64,000 nt of DNA from Desulfosporosinus fructosivorans (GTDB lineage Bacteria > Bacillota > Desulfitobacteriia > Desulfitobacteriales > Desulfitobacteriaceae): assembly GCF_004766045.1 (NCBI RefSeq), contig NZ_SPQQ01000009.1, forward strand, positions 62,001 through 126,000, given 5' to 3'. Positions 34,913 through 43,929 of the stretch are shown in pieces (the first letter of the stretch is position 1; every line of letters starts with the position of its first letter). Position numbers and translations under genes: made by a program. The notes beneath the pieces were generated by a model. It was not told the origin of the DNA and searched no databases. It worked only from the letters and a program-made list of their open reading frames with translations.

Positions 34913-35833
34913 TTACAAAGTTGAGTTGGAATTTACCTCGGGGATTACATTCTGGACGGGCGACAAAACAGCTAGAATACCTCCCATGACAACAAAAATT
35001 CCTCCCGCAGCTTGGAAAAGTGTTATACGTTCGTTCAGCAAAATAACTGCGAAAATAACAGTCATCACTGGTTCCAAGGTGCTAATAATTGATGAGGTAG
35101 TCGCACCAATAAGTTTCATACCATAAAAAAAAGTCAGCATTGCTACAATAGAGGAGAAAAAGGTTATACCCCCGATCCCTAACCAGGTACTCCATGCAAG
35201 GTTCCAATTCGCCCCAGACATTGTTACCCCTATTACTCCATAAGTAAGTGCAGCAGATGTGGAAATCAACGTAATAGTCACTAATGGCGTTGTTGTTTTT
35301 AACACTTGATTTCCTATAATAATATAGGTTGCATAAACAAAGGCAGACCCTAAAGCAAGAGCTACTCCAAGAGTATTAATATCGTGTATCGCGACTCCTA
35401 GCACCAAAACTAAGCCAAAGGTAGACAGCAACAGTCCAAAGAATTTAAACTTAGAGAATTTTTCTTGGTGTGTCAAAACAGCGATAACCGTCACAATAAT
35501 CGGATAAGCATACAAAAGTAAAGCGGCTAAGGAAGCCGGAATATAACGCACTGAGGATAAGTACAGTCCAGCCATAAGAGAATAACCGATCCCCCCCATA
35601 CCCCATAAAATAAACCATATTTTTAGAGGTATTCTGGGAAATCCTTCTCTCCAAATAGTAATTATCCAAAAAATAAGTGCAGTGATCGCAAATCGAACAA
35701 ATAATACGGTTGTAAGTCCTGCACCTCCGCTAAATACATACTTTCCTAATATAGGGTATACGCTGAACCCCAAAGTGGAAATAAGGATTAAGATTACGCC
35801 AAATCCAGTAGAATTTTTTTGCCCATAATTCAT
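34913..35833 (-). CDS. EamA/DMT-family transporter
   Basis: A 306-residue integral membrane protein with about ten hydrophobic helices in two homologous EamA halves (from GFGVILILISTLGFSVYPIL to about 140; ALGSAFVYATYIIIGNQVLK onward). Typical strings are LLYAYPIIVTVIAVL in half one and STLEPVMTVIFAVILLNE in half two. It is a drug/metabolite-type exporter or exchanger; substrate cannot be read from sequence. No cotranscribed enzyme. It lies upstream of ytxJ in the same direction, with the repeat between. Confidence 0.9.
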   Translation of the reverse strand: MNYGQKNSTGFGVILILISTLGFSVYPILGKYVFSGGAGLTTVLFVRFAITALIFWIITIWREGFPRIPLKIWFILWGMGGIGYSLMAGLYLSSVRYIPASLAALLLYAYPIIVTVIAVLTHQEKFSKFKFFGLLLSTFGLVLVLGVAIHDINTLGVALALGSAFVYATYIIIGNQVLKTTTPLVTITLISTSAALTYGVIGVTMSGANWNLAWSTWLGIGGITFFSSIVAMLTFFYGMKLIGATTSSIISTLEPVMTVIFAVILLNERITLFQAAGGIFVVMGGILAVLSPVQNVIPEVNSNSTL

Positions 35834-36001
35834 GACTATTCTTCCATTCCATTTCTTTACTAAATTTATTAAATCAACCTAGTTCACTTCAATTAACTAT
35901 ATAAACTCATGTTTATCGCACTTGCTCACTCCTTACACACCTTGCCATCTTTAGTTAGTCAAATCCTTTACGTTTATATTACCACAACAATCGGGAAATT
36001 G

Positions 36002-36044
36002 AACTAAAGGGAACAAGCATTATACTTGATCCCTTTAGTTTTTT
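36002..36044 (-). terminator. terminator after the SsuABC-like operon
   Basis: AACTAAAGGGA-CAAG pairs with CTTG-TCCCTTTAGTT (36002-36040) with one small internal mismatch. The T run is on the plus side (TTTTTT); the minus side ends AGTTCAATTT, so efficiency leftward is less certain. Confidence 0.65.
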
Positions 36045-36047
36045 ATC

Positions 36048-36108
36048 AATCGTGAGACACCCACCAATTTGTAGACCGGTCTGGTACCCTGTATAAGTTC
36101 ACTTAATG
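36048..36108 (+). repeat. dispersed palindromic repeat, copy 6, containing the stop codon of the SsuA-like gene
   Basis: ATCGTGAGACACCCACCA at the left and AAGTTCACTTAATG at the right; the middle differs from other copies and includes a GACCGGTC palindrome. The right module holds the complement of the TGA that ends the 36099 gene. Confidence 0.65.
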
Positions 36109-37103
36109 TCTTGCACTGACTTCTCTGCAAACCTTGTTGTAACTACATTTTTATAAGGAGCAATTTTATTTAGCTCACCCGCATCTTTAATGATTTGTTG
36201 CAGGAGATAGAAATCCTTTTCATTAAGGACAGGATCTGTTTTCCAGCTATTTTGTTCTTTATAACGTTTGACAGAGCTTACCAGTATTTCATCTTTTTCT
36301 TCTGGGAATTGAGGCTTGATAGCTTTAGCAATTTCCTCTGCAGAATGATTTGCTACCCAACGCTGGCCCTTATATATTGCATTAGTAAACTTTTGGATAA
36401 GCTCGGGATTTTTCTCGATTGTGCTCTTCTTAGTAAAATAGGCTGTGTAAGGAATTTCACCACTATCCTTACCTAGAGATGCTACGATATATGCTTTGCC
36501 CTCTTTCTCCATACTAGATGCAGTAGGCTCAAAGATAATGACATAGTCCCCTTGCCCTCCCATAAAGGCCCCTGGCATCGCTGCAAATTGCATCGTGGTA
36601 TCGATGAAAACATCCTTCCCATTAGTAAGACCATTTTTACTCAATACGTATTGGAGAACAATTGCGGGCATTCCGCCCTTACGTCCACCAATAACAGTCT
36701 TTCCTTCAAGGTCACTCCATTTAAATTGAGTATCAGCCTTTCGACCCATAAGAAACGTTCCATCTCCATTGGTCAGTTGAGCAAATACAACACTATGATC
36801 TTCTTTGCCTTCGTTATATACATACACACTTGCTTCCGGTCCTGCAAAACCAATATCAACTTGCCCTGAAAGCACACCAGTCATGACCTTATCTGCACCC
36901 GCACCATTGGTAAGTTCAATCTCAAGTCCCTCTTCCTTAAAGAACCCTTGAGTCAGAGCCGCATACTGTGGAGCATAGAAAATTGAGTGTGTTACCTCCG
37001 AGACTTTAACTTTTGTGAGCTCAGTTTGAGTATTGCATCCTGAGAGCACTAAGGACAGCCCTAAGACTAACACGATAAGTACGAGCATAACTTTATTTTT
37101 CAT
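36099..37103 (-). CDS. ABC transporter substrate-binding lipoprotein, SsuA/NMT1 family
   Basis: A 334-residue secreted lipoprotein: signal VMLVLIVLVLGLSLVLSGCN with lipobox LSGC at about residue 23, then APQYAALTQGFFKEEGLEIE, LTNGAGADKVMTGVLSGQVD and FAGPEASVYVYNEGK, typical of the SsuA/ThiY/NMT1 fold. Substrate could be a sulfonate, nitrate, thiamine precursor or another small organic molecule; the genes do not settle it. First gene of an SsuA-permease-ATPase set in order of position, but it is last in transcription (ATPase, permease, binding protein). Its stop codon is within a repeat. Confidence 0.88.
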   Translation of the reverse strand: MKNKVMLVLIVLVLGLSLVLSGCNTQTELTKVKVSEVTHSIFYAPQYAALTQGFFKEEGLEIELTNGAGADKVMTGVLSGQVDIGFAGPEASVYVYNEGKEDHSVVFAQLTNGDGTFLMGRKADTQFKWSDLEGKTVIGGRKGGMPAIVLQYVLSKNGLTNGKDVFIDTTMQFAAMPGAFMGGQGDYVIIFEPTASSMEKEGKAYIVASLGKDSGEIPYTAYFTKKSTIEKNPELIQKFTNAIYKGQRWVANHSAEEIAKAIKPQFPEEKDEILVSSVKRYKEQNSWKTDPVLNEKDFYLLQQIIKDAGELNKIAPYKNVVTTRFAEKSVQDIK

Positions 37104-37150
37104 AATTAAGAGTCCTCCTCAATTTTTGTTTTGAATATTAGGTACGATTT

Positions 37151-37181
37151 ATCCAATTGTGAGACTTCCACGAGTTCACTC
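37151..37181 (+). repeat. dispersed palindromic repeat, copy 7 (31-bp short form)
   Basis: ATCCAATTGTGAGACTTCCA then CGAGTTCACTC. It differs at only two of 31 positions from the copy at 40818. Its right end touches the stop codon of the permease gene (37180-37182). Confidence 0.85.
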
Positions 37182-38025
37182 AGACTTTATTCTTCACCAG
37201 AAATTTTTCAAGGTAAACCACCCCCTGATACATGACCGTCGCTGCCACACCTAAAATAATGACACTGGTCATGACTAGGTCTAATTTAAAAACTTGGCCT
37301 CCGTAAACGATGAGATAACCCAAGCCAGCTTTGGAAACTAAGAACTCTCCCACGATGACTCCGACCCAAGATAACCCGACGTTAATCTTAAGGGCATTGA
37401 TGAACGTCGGTGACGACGCCGGGAGTAACACTTTGGTAAGAATCTGAGATTTTGTACCCCCAAAAGTTTGGACGAGCTTAATCTTTTCCTCATCAATCGC
37501 TAAAAAACCATTTAAGACTTCCAGAACCGTAACTATTAGGGAAATGGCTAGTGTCATGACAATGATTGCTGCAGGACCTGCCCCGATCCAAACGATAAAT
37601 ACCGGACCGAGCGCGATTTTAGGCAAGCTGTTAAGGACTACTAAATATGGTTCTAAAACCTTACACAAGAATTCTGACCACCATAAGATAATGGCAATTA
37701 TCGTTCCTAAAACTGTCCCTAAGACAAAGCCAACGACTGCCTCAAGACAGGTTACACCTATGTGATGAAATAGTCCCCCCTCTTCATATAACCTAATAAT
37801 CGTTTGAATGATCCTTGTTGGCTGGCTGGTGATAAACGGATCTACGATCTTTGCATTAGCGCATATTTCCCAAAGTCCAAAGGCCATGACTAAAATCATG
37901 AATTGGATGATTCGAATCGTTATTTTTTCCTTTCTTACACGCCGCAAGTAGCCGATATGTTCTAGAGAATGGTCAGGTGCTTTAGTCTGAGGCTTATTTT
38001 CTTGTCCTTGGTTAGACATGGACAT
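37180..38025 (-). CDS. ABC transporter permease, SsuC/TauC family
   Basis: A 281-residue membrane permease with about six helices. The EAA-loop region is LVQTFGGTKSQILTKVLLPA, followed by SPTFINALKINVGLSWVGVI and VGEFLVSKAGLGYLIVYG, all typical of the SsuC/TauC/NrtB family. The N-terminal 35 residues are charged and cytosolic. It overlaps the ATPase gene by 14 nt. Supplies the membrane channel for the SsuA-like protein encoded next. Confidence 0.93.
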   Translation of the reverse strand: MSMSNQGQENKPQTKAPDHSLEHIGYLRRVRKEKITIRIIQFMILVMAFGLWEICANAKIVDPFITSQPTRIIQTIIRLYEEGGLFHHIGVTCLEAVVGFVLGTVLGTIIAIILWWSEFLCKVLEPYLVVLNSLPKIALGPVFIVWIGAGPAAIIVMTLAISLIVTVLEVLNGFLAIDEEKIKLVQTFGGTKSQILTKVLLPASSPTFINALKINVGLSWVGVIVGEFLVSKAGLGYLIVYGGQVFKLDLVMTSVIILGVAATVMYQGVVYLEKFLVKNKV

Positions 38026-38785
38026 CCAGCCCCTTCCATATCTCTCGAAAATATTGTTGAAACTCCGGTGTTTCCCGCGCGGTTAAGGGAGACCTGTTAT
38101 CACAACTTAATTTTATTTCGTAAATATTCTTGATTGTTCCAGGTCGCTTTGACAAGAGGATGACCCGGTCTGACATACTGATACTCTCTGCAATATCATG
38201 GGTTACCAATAGCGCGGTTTTGTTTTCCTGCTTAATAATGGCATATATATCTTCATTGACCACAAGCCTGGTTTGATAATCCAAAGCTGAAAAGGCTTCA
38301 TCAAGAAGAAGGATTTGAGGGTCGGTCATAAGCGTTCGTATAAGAGCGACTCTCTGCCTCATCCCACCAGAAAGCTGGCTTGGATATTTATCTTTGAATT
38401 CGTAAAGTCCATACGTTCTAAGTAGTTTTAAGGCCCGAACTTTCGCCTCAGGTGTTACTAACCTCCTTATTTCCAAACCTAGCATGACATTTTGGTAAAT
38501 CGTCCGCCAGTCAAAAAGATGATCCTTTTGTAACATGTAACCAACTTTTCGAGAAGTTCCAGTAACCTTTTCCCCAGAAAGTAACACCGTACCAGTGGTT
38601 GAAGAAAGCAGACCCGAAATAATCGATAATAAGGTTGATTTACCGCACCCACTCGGGCCAACAATACTTACAAACTCTCCGTCTCGAACTGAAAAATCAA
38701 TACTTTCCAGAGCAGTTATCTCCCCATTAAGGGATTGATATTTCATTCCTACGTTTTGCACCTCAACAACCTCGTTCAATGGCAC
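38012..38785 (-). CDS. ABC transporter ATPase, SsuB/TauB family
   Basis: A 257-residue ATPase: Walker A SIVGPSGCGKSTLLSII near 40, Q-loop GYMLQKDHLFDWRTI, signature QLSGGMRQRVALIRTL, Walker B ILLLDEAFSALD and the H-loop LLVTHDIAESISMSDRV. The MLQKDxLFDWRT string is typical of the SsuB/TauB/NrtD group. The start is GTG at 38785 or TTG two codons later; the GGGGGGAG site fits TTG slightly better. First gene of the ABC operon. Confidence 0.93.
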   Translation of the reverse strand: MPLNEVVEVQNVGMKYQSLNGEITALESIDFSVRDGEFVSIVGPSGCGKSTLLSIISGLLSSTTGTVLLSGEKVTGTSRKVGYMLQKDHLFDWRTIYQNVMLGLEIRRLVTPEAKVRALKLLRTYGLYEFKDKYPSQLSGGMRQRVALIRTLMTDPQILLLDEAFSALDYQTRLVVNEDIYAIIKQENKTALLVTHDIAESISMSDRVILLSKRPGTIKNIYEIKLSCDNRSPLTARETPEFQQYFREIWKGLDVHV

Positions 38786-38901
38786 TCCCCCCCAAAAGCA
38801 TCTCGGCTTTTATAGTGTATTGGAAAACGCCTTAATCCGTGAGCAATTCGAAAATTTACCAGTTAATAATTAAAGCGCCTTCAGATGACTCTTTTTATTA
38901 G

Positions 38902-38940
38902 GGGCTACCACTCCTACTTCAAGGGGGAGTCTCACGATTT
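38902..38940 (-). repeat. dispersed palindromic repeat, copy 8 (left module)
   Basis: Minus strand: AATCGTGAGACTCCCCCTTG then GTAGGAGTGGTAGCCCC, the same hairpin module as copies 4 and 5. Intergenic, between the ABC ATPase and the aminotransferase gene. Confidence 0.7.
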
Positions 38941-38966
38941 AACAATTGTTAGTTATAATAAGTTTG

Positions 38967-39019
38967 AATAAGAAAAAGAGAACAGTCGTGCACTAAACAA
39001 TGCTCTACTGTTCTCTTTT
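38967..39019 (-). terminator. terminator after the PatB/MalY gene
   Basis: AAAAGAGAACAGT (38974-38986) pairs perfectly with ACTGTTCTCTTTT (39007-39019), loop 20 nt. On the minus strand the 3' arm runs into TTTTTCTTATTC. Confidence 0.75.
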
Positions 39020-39043
39020 CTTTTAAAGTGTAGTCTCTTTGGC

Positions 39044-40243
39044 TTAGTCCAATTCCTGAATTGCGGTTTTAATGCGCTGCAAGCCTTCCTCTAGCACAGA
39101 ACGGGCACAGCCTAGATTTAGTCTTGCGAAGCCTTCACCTCCAGCACCAAACAAATAGCCTGCACTTAAACCCACCCCGGCCTTGTGAACCAAAAATTTT
39201 TGTAAGGCTTTGGGTTCCATTGCTAACGCTCTGAAATCAAGCCAAATGAGATAGGTTCCTTCAGGCTTAATCACCTTAATTTGAGGCAGTTCTCGCTCAA
39301 GGAAAGAGATTAAGAATTTCACGTTTCCTGATAAGTAGTCCATTAATTGGTCCAGCCAATCTTTGCCATGCCGGTAGGCCGCTTCCATGGCCGTCATTCC
39401 GAATACATTAGGGTGATGAATCCCAGTTAAGTCAAAAGACGCTCGAAACGCAGTCCGATACTTGGCATTAGGAATGATCAAATTTGAGGTTTGTAAACCC
39501 GCTAAGTTGAACGTTTTACTTGGCGCTGTACAAACAATTGATTGAAGAGCTAATTCTGGGGATAGAGAGGCAAAAGGGATATGCTTGTGACCCTTATAAA
39601 TAAGATCACTGTGAATTTCGTCCGATATGACTAGGACCCCATGATCTACACAGAGTTGCCCTAAGCGTTCAAGCTCAACTCGTTCCCATACCCGACCAAC
39701 GGGATTGTGTGGATTGCATAGAATCATCATCTTGACACCGCAGGCAAATTTCTCTTCTAAGTCCGCAAAGTCCATAGTGTACCGACCGTTTTCCAAGGTA
39801 AGTTGACTACTAATAACCTCACGATTGTGATTCTGGATAGCTTGAAAAAACGGCGGATAAATAGGAAACTGAATAAGGATCTTATCTCCGGGCTTAGTTA
39901 AACTTCGTACCAGTTCATTTAATGCTGGAACAATTCCGGGGCTAAACGTAATCCAGTCTCTTTGAATCTCCCACCCATGTCGTTCTTGCATCCAGTCGAT
40001 AAGTGCTTCGTAATAGCCATCCATTCCGTCAGAATAACCGTATATCCCATGTTTTGCTCGGTTCACGAGGGCCTCAACGACTGCATCTGGGGCTGGAAAG
40101 TCCATATCCGCGACCCACATCGGCAAGATGTCTTCGCGACCAAATATTCGTTGATTAAAATCCCACTTTATAGAATTCGTATGGTGGCGATCCGTGATAT
40201 GGTTAAAATCGTAGTTTTTAGAATCAGTTTGCACAGTGTTCAC
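39044..40243 (-). CDS. MalY/PatB family C-S lyase/aminotransferase
   Basis: A 399-residue PLP enzyme of fold type I: MWVADMDFPAPDAVVEALVN near the N-terminus is the MalY/PatB signature; MILCNPHNPVGRVWER, VISDEIHSDLIYKGHKHIPF and TAPSKTFNLAGLQTSN (Lys Schiff base) follow. The family cleaves cystathionine or other cysteine conjugates to thiol, pyruvate and ammonia. Its start (GTG 40243) overlaps the molybdenum hydroxylase gene by 20 nt, so it is cotranscribed. The combination hints at processing a sulfur-containing or cyclic substrate, which is speculative. Confidence 0.88.
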   Translation of the reverse strand: MNTVQTDSKNYDFNHITDRHHTNSIKWDFNQRIFGREDILPMWVADMDFPAPDAVVEALVNRAKHGIYGYSDGMDGYYEALIDWMQERHGWEIQRDWITFSPGIVPALNELVRSLTKPGDKILIQFPIYPPFFQAIQNHNREVISSQLTLENGRYTMDFADLEEKFACGVKMMILCNPHNPVGRVWERVELERLGQLCVDHGVLVISDEIHSDLIYKGHKHIPFASLSPELALQSIVCTAPSKTFNLAGLQTSNLIIPNAKYRTAFRASFDLTGIHHPNVFGMTAMEAAYRHGKDWLDQLMDYLSGNVKFLISFLERELPQIKVIKPEGTYLIWLDFRALAMEPKALQKFLVHKAGVGLSAGYLFGAGGEGFARLNLGCARSVLEEGLQRIKTAIQELD

Positions 40244-42554
40244 CCTTATCTTCCATGATTTCTAGATCAGATAGCTTTCTGCTTTTCAAGGCAGCCACGA
40301 TTTTCTCTGGCAGGAGAGGTAGCTCTGACAATGAAGTTCCAAGTGCGTTATTTACAGCATTGATTACTGCCGCCGCAACGGGTACAAAGGCTATTTCTCC
40401 TACACTTTTGGCGCCAAAGGGACCGTCATCCCCTCCTTGTTCTATCAAAAGGGTTTTTATAATTGGCATATCTGGCGCATTCACGAGATGATAGTTTTTG
40501 AAGCTTGAGTTCATTATCTTTCCGTCTTTTCCTATCCTAATTTCTTCATATAATGCATATCCTATACCGTTTTGAACTGCACCTTGAATTTGTCCTTCAA
40601 CCATCCCAGGATTAATGGCTTTTCCTATATCATGGGCTGCCAGATAATCAGTAATTTTAACCATGCCTGTTACACTGTCAACCTCAACTTCTGCAAAATG
40701 TACTGCATAGGAACCTGGATTAGATGTCCCATGATAGGTGTGGGTAATAACAATGTCCACATTGTCCTTAACTTTAGCCGTCGTGACAATTTCACGATAA
40801 CTTAACTTGTGGTGCTCATCCAATTGTGAGACTCCCACGAGTTCACTTCCAACAACCAACACGTTACCGTCTTCTGCTTTTAAAGATTGTTTAGGTTTTT
40901 GTAAGATACGTGCCGCACATTCTAGTAGTTTCTCTTTTGCTCTTTCGGCTAACTCATAAACACAAGCACCACAAATATAGGTGACTCGACTACCGTAAGT
41001 GCCGAAATCATAAGGACCGTTTTCAGTATCAGCTTCTATAATTGTAATGTAGCTAAGATCAATATCTAAAACCTCTGCAGCTATCTGTTTAATTGAAGTA
41101 ATCGTTCCGCATCCTAGCTCATGAAGACCGGTATTTATAATACAACTTCCGTCCTCATTCATCTTTAATGTCATTGTACTATGTTCGGGAAAGCCTCCGT
41201 ACATGCCATTTTTATGCGCCCCACAGGCAAACCCAACTCCTCGGCGGTATCTTCCGTTAGTAGGTTTTCTCTTACATCGTTCATTCCAACCAAATGCAGC
41301 TGCACCTTGTTCTATACACTCAATTACGCGAGCATTTCCCAACGAAATATGGCTTGCTTTATCTAGGTCATAGGGATGGACAAGATTCTTAAGCCTAAAT
41401 TCTACAAGATCCATATTCAGTTTTTTGGCTACTGCATCCATATGTATTTCCAGAGCCGTCATTATTTCTGGAGCTCCCCACCCTCTTGCCCCACCTGCCA
41501 CTGGAGTATTAGTGTAAACAACCTTGCTCCGGTGTTTGTAATAAGGAATTCTATATAACTTACATATTTTATGGGACATGGCCTGCGCATTATCCACGGA
41601 ACTTGAAGCATACGCTCCGGCATCTACAACGTTGTCTACATTACAATCCTGCAAAATTCCATCCCTTGAAACAGTTGTGCTTATGGTTGTGTACGTTGCC
41701 GGTCTGGTCATGGTTGCAATAATGCTATCTTCCCGACTTAATATCAATTTGACCGGGCGTCTAACTTCCTTTGCCAAAAAAGCTGTAATCGGCTCAACGA
41801 CTGCCTCTTGTTTTCCACCGAAAGACCCACCCATGGGCATTTTAATGACTCTGACCTTGTTATAGCTTAATCCTAGTAAATCGGCCACAATGGTTCTCAC
41901 TCCAAAAACCCCTTGACAAGCGGCCCATATAGTTAGGGTTTCTGAGCTATTGTAATCTGCCATACAAACATGGGTTTCCATTGCCGCATGATGCACTTTC
42001 TGAGTACTTGTTGATGTTTTAACAATCAAACAATCTTCATGAAATGGAGCCTTCTCTCCCACCTGGTTTTCAAATTGATGGATCAAATTCCCCTCAGGAT
42101 GGATGATTGTCTGATTAGCCTGTAATGCTTCCTCTGGCGAACTCAGAACAGGCAAGGTTTCATAATCCACGCTAATAAGGGAGATGGCTGTTGTAGCTAT
42201 TTCAAGACTGGTAGCCACAACAGCTGCAATCCGGTCCCCAACGAACCTTACTGTTTCCGTGAAAAGGCACTCATCTTCCGTACAAAATGCTTGGTCAGGA
42301 ACAATTCTATAGCGACTGTACGGTTTGCTTGTCGTATTTAGATAAGTAAATACCTTGATTACTCCGGGAAGTGCTTCTGCCTTACTGGTATCAATCTTTA
42401 TGATTACTCCATGAGCTATCGAACTCAATAGTAATTTTGCATACACCATATTAGGCAACGTCAGATCACTTACATAAATAGTTTCTCCCCGGACCTTTAG
42501 GGGCGCATCATGGATAGGGAACGTTTTTCCAACATAGTTTAAATCCTTATTCAA
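40224..42554 (-). CDS. xanthine dehydrogenase family molybdopterin-binding (large) subunit
   Basis: About 776 residues of the molybdenum hydroxylase large subunit: KVRGETIYVSDLTLPNMVYA, MPMGGSFGGKQEA (Mo-cofactor loop), GARGWGAPEIMTALE (Arg in the active site), LHELGCGTITSIKQIAAEVL and the C-terminal GPFGAKSVGEIAFVP with the catalytic Glu. FAD and 2Fe-2S subunits are not adjacent. The frame opens at TTG 42587 inside a repeat; TTG 42554 after AGGGGAGTGAAGGGA is the better start. Residues GSELVGVSQLDE, coded at 40812-40848, are the translation of an inserted repeat copy and are a likely surface insertion. Confidence 0.88.
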   Translation of the reverse strand: MNKDLNYVGKTFPIHDAPLKVRGETIYVSDLTLPNMVYAKLLLSSIAHGVIIKIDTSKAEALPGVIKVFTYLNTTSKPYSRYRIVPDQAFCTEDECLFTETVRFVGDRIAAVVATSLEIATTAISLISVDYETLPVLSSPEEALQANQTIIHPEGNLIHQFENQVGEKAPFHEDCLIVKTSTSTQKVHHAAMETHVCMADYNSSETLTIWAACQGVFGVRTIVADLLGLSYNKVRVIKMPMGGSFGGKQEAVVEPITAFLAKEVRRPVKLILSREDSIIATMTRPATYTTISTTVSRDGILQDCNVDNVVDAGAYASSSVDNAQAMSHKICKLYRIPYYKHRSKVVYTNTPVAGGARGWGAPEIMTALEIHMDAVAKKLNMDLVEFRLKNLVHPYDLDKASHISLGNARVIECIEQGAAAFGWNERCKRKPTNGRYRRGVGFACGAHKNGMYGGFPEHSTMTLKMNEDGSCIINTGLHELGCGTITSIKQIAAEVLDIDLSYITIIEADTENGPYDFGTYGSRVTYICGACVYELAERAKEKLLECAARILQKPKQSLKAEDGNVLVVGSELVGVSQLDEHHKLSYREIVTTAKVKDNVDIVITHTYHGTSNPGSYAVHFAEVEVDSVTGMVKITDYLAAHDIGKAINPGMVEGQIQGAVQNGIGYALYEEIRIGKDGKIMNSSFKNYHLVNAPDMPIIKTLLIEQGGDDGPFGAKSVGEIAFVPVAAAVINAVNNALGTSLSELPLLPEKIVAALKSRKLSDLEIMEDKGEHCAN
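40818..40848 (+). repeat. dispersed palindromic repeat, copy 9, inside a coding sequence
   Basis: ATCCAATTGTGAGACTCCCA then CGAGTTCACTT, nearly identical to copy 7. It lies within the molybdenum hydroxylase gene, antisense to it and in frame, without a stop codon in that frame. Confidence 0.85.
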
Positions 42555-42575
42555 TCCCTTCACTCCCCTGCGTTC

Positions 42576-42655
42576 ACCCAATCGCAACTACCACTTTAGG
42601 TGGAAGTGCTACCTGTACCCTCACGTTGAACTTTATTGGAACGTGTATCTAGCTG
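42576..42655 (+). repeat. dispersed palindromic repeat, copy 10
   Basis: ACCCAATCGCAACTACCACT, hairpin ACCAC/GGTGG, GTGCTACCTGTACCC and the right module CACGTTGAACTTTATTGGAACGTG, quoted only in part: GTTGAACTTTATTGGAAC. It spans the region between the M20 peptidase stop and the molybdenum hydroxylase start. Confidence 0.65.
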
Positions 42656-43788
42656 GGGTCACTCCTTTTCACACTTGCTACAGCCTTTATGATCTCGACC
42701 ACAAGTTTAGCGGTGTTGTATAGATCTTCTTCTTCGATACATTCCTCTGTAGTGTGAGATTTCTGCATACCAGTTCCCACGACAACGCTGGGTACACCAT
42801 AGTGGTTATAATAATTCGCATCGCTTCCCCCGCCGGTTGGCCCAAATATCGCTGTTAAACCTGCTGCTTGAGTTGCTTGAGCTGAAAGTCTAGCAATTTG
42901 TGATTTCTCATCGAGTTTAAAGGGGTCATACAACCTTAGGACCTCTATTTCGGCAGTTGCTCCAGCTTCAGCTACACAGAGCTTAAACGTTTCGCACATC
43001 TGAGCCGTTAGGCGCTCCATTTTTTCTAAGTTGCGGCTTCTTGTTTCACAGGTTATCTCAACTCTCTCAGCCACAATATTCGTAGCTCGTCCACCCTTAA
43101 TCGTACCAATATTAGACGTTGTTTCCTCGTCAATGCGACCAGTCTGCATGCTGGAGATCGCTTTAGCGGCTACAACAATTGCACTGATTCCATCCTCTGG
43201 GGCGGCTCCTGCATGGGAAGCCTTGCCTTGAATTGTTACATTAATTCGATCTTGCCCAGGTGCTTCGAGAATAATTATCCCTGGTTGACCACCAGTATCT
43301 AAGATAAATCCGAAGTCGGCTTTCAGCCAAGTTGTATCTATATTTTTGGAGCCATTAAGACCGCCTTCTTCGGCTACGCTAAATATTACTTGAATATCTC
43401 CATGCGGAATATCCGATTCCTGAATAGTCCTTAGAGCCTCCAGGATCGATGCAATACCAGATTTATCATCAGCCCCTAGAATGGTCGAGCCGTTTGAGGT
43501 GATCAACCCATTTTGAAGCATCGGTTCGATACCAATACAAGGATCAACTGTGTCCATATGCGCCGAAAGTAGCACAATCGGAGACTCAGGAAGGGTACCT
43601 TTTAAATAGGCAAAGACATTGCCACAATTGCCCCCAATTACTATACCTGCTTGATCTTCAGTTACTGTCATATTCAAGGTTTTAAGACGTTCTTTAAGTA
43701 TGTCTGCAATTTGTCGCTCACTTTTAGTAGGTGAATCAATTCTCGTAAGTTCGAAAAACTCTGCTAATAATCTTGGGCGATTTATCAT
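42649..43788 (-). CDS. M20 family metallopeptidase, peptidase T-like
   Basis: A 379-residue zinc peptidase: LSAHMDTVDP with metal His and Asp, STILGADDKSGIASILEALR with the bridging Asp, FSVAEEGGLNGSKN with catalytic and metal Glu, and GPTGGGSDANYYNHYG near the end with KSHTTEE providing the last metal His. The dimerisation insert begins near GKASHAGAAPEDGISAI. It resembles the PepT-like YqjE group of Firmicutes; substrates may be tripeptides or another amide. First of a leftward run with the hydroxylase and the C-S lyase. Confidence 0.9.
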   Translation of the reverse strand: MINRPRLLAEFFELTRIDSPTKSERQIADILKERLKTLNMTVTEDQAGIVIGGNCGNVFAYLKGTLPESPIVLLSAHMDTVDPCIGIEPMLQNGLITSNGSTILGADDKSGIASILEALRTIQESDIPHGDIQVIFSVAEEGGLNGSKNIDTTWLKADFGFILDTGGQPGIIILEAPGQDRINVTIQGKASHAGAAPEDGISAIVVAAKAISSMQTGRIDEETTSNIGTIKGGRATNIVAERVEITCETRSRNLEKMERLTAQMCETFKLCVAEAGATAEIEVLRLYDPFKLDEKSQIARLSAQATQAAGLTAIFGPTGGGSDANYYNHYGVPSVVVGTGMQKSHTTEECIEEEDLYNTAKLVVEIIKAVASVKRSDPS

Positions 43789-43929
43789 AATTCATTACTC
43801 CTTCGCTAAGATAAGAGATTAAGCTCACATTATAGTTTTGTGTTCATATATTTATGATTCAACAATTTATGTCTAATTCCTTCAATTGCTAATAAGCTAT
43901 TCAAAAATGTATAACTACGTCGTTGACAT

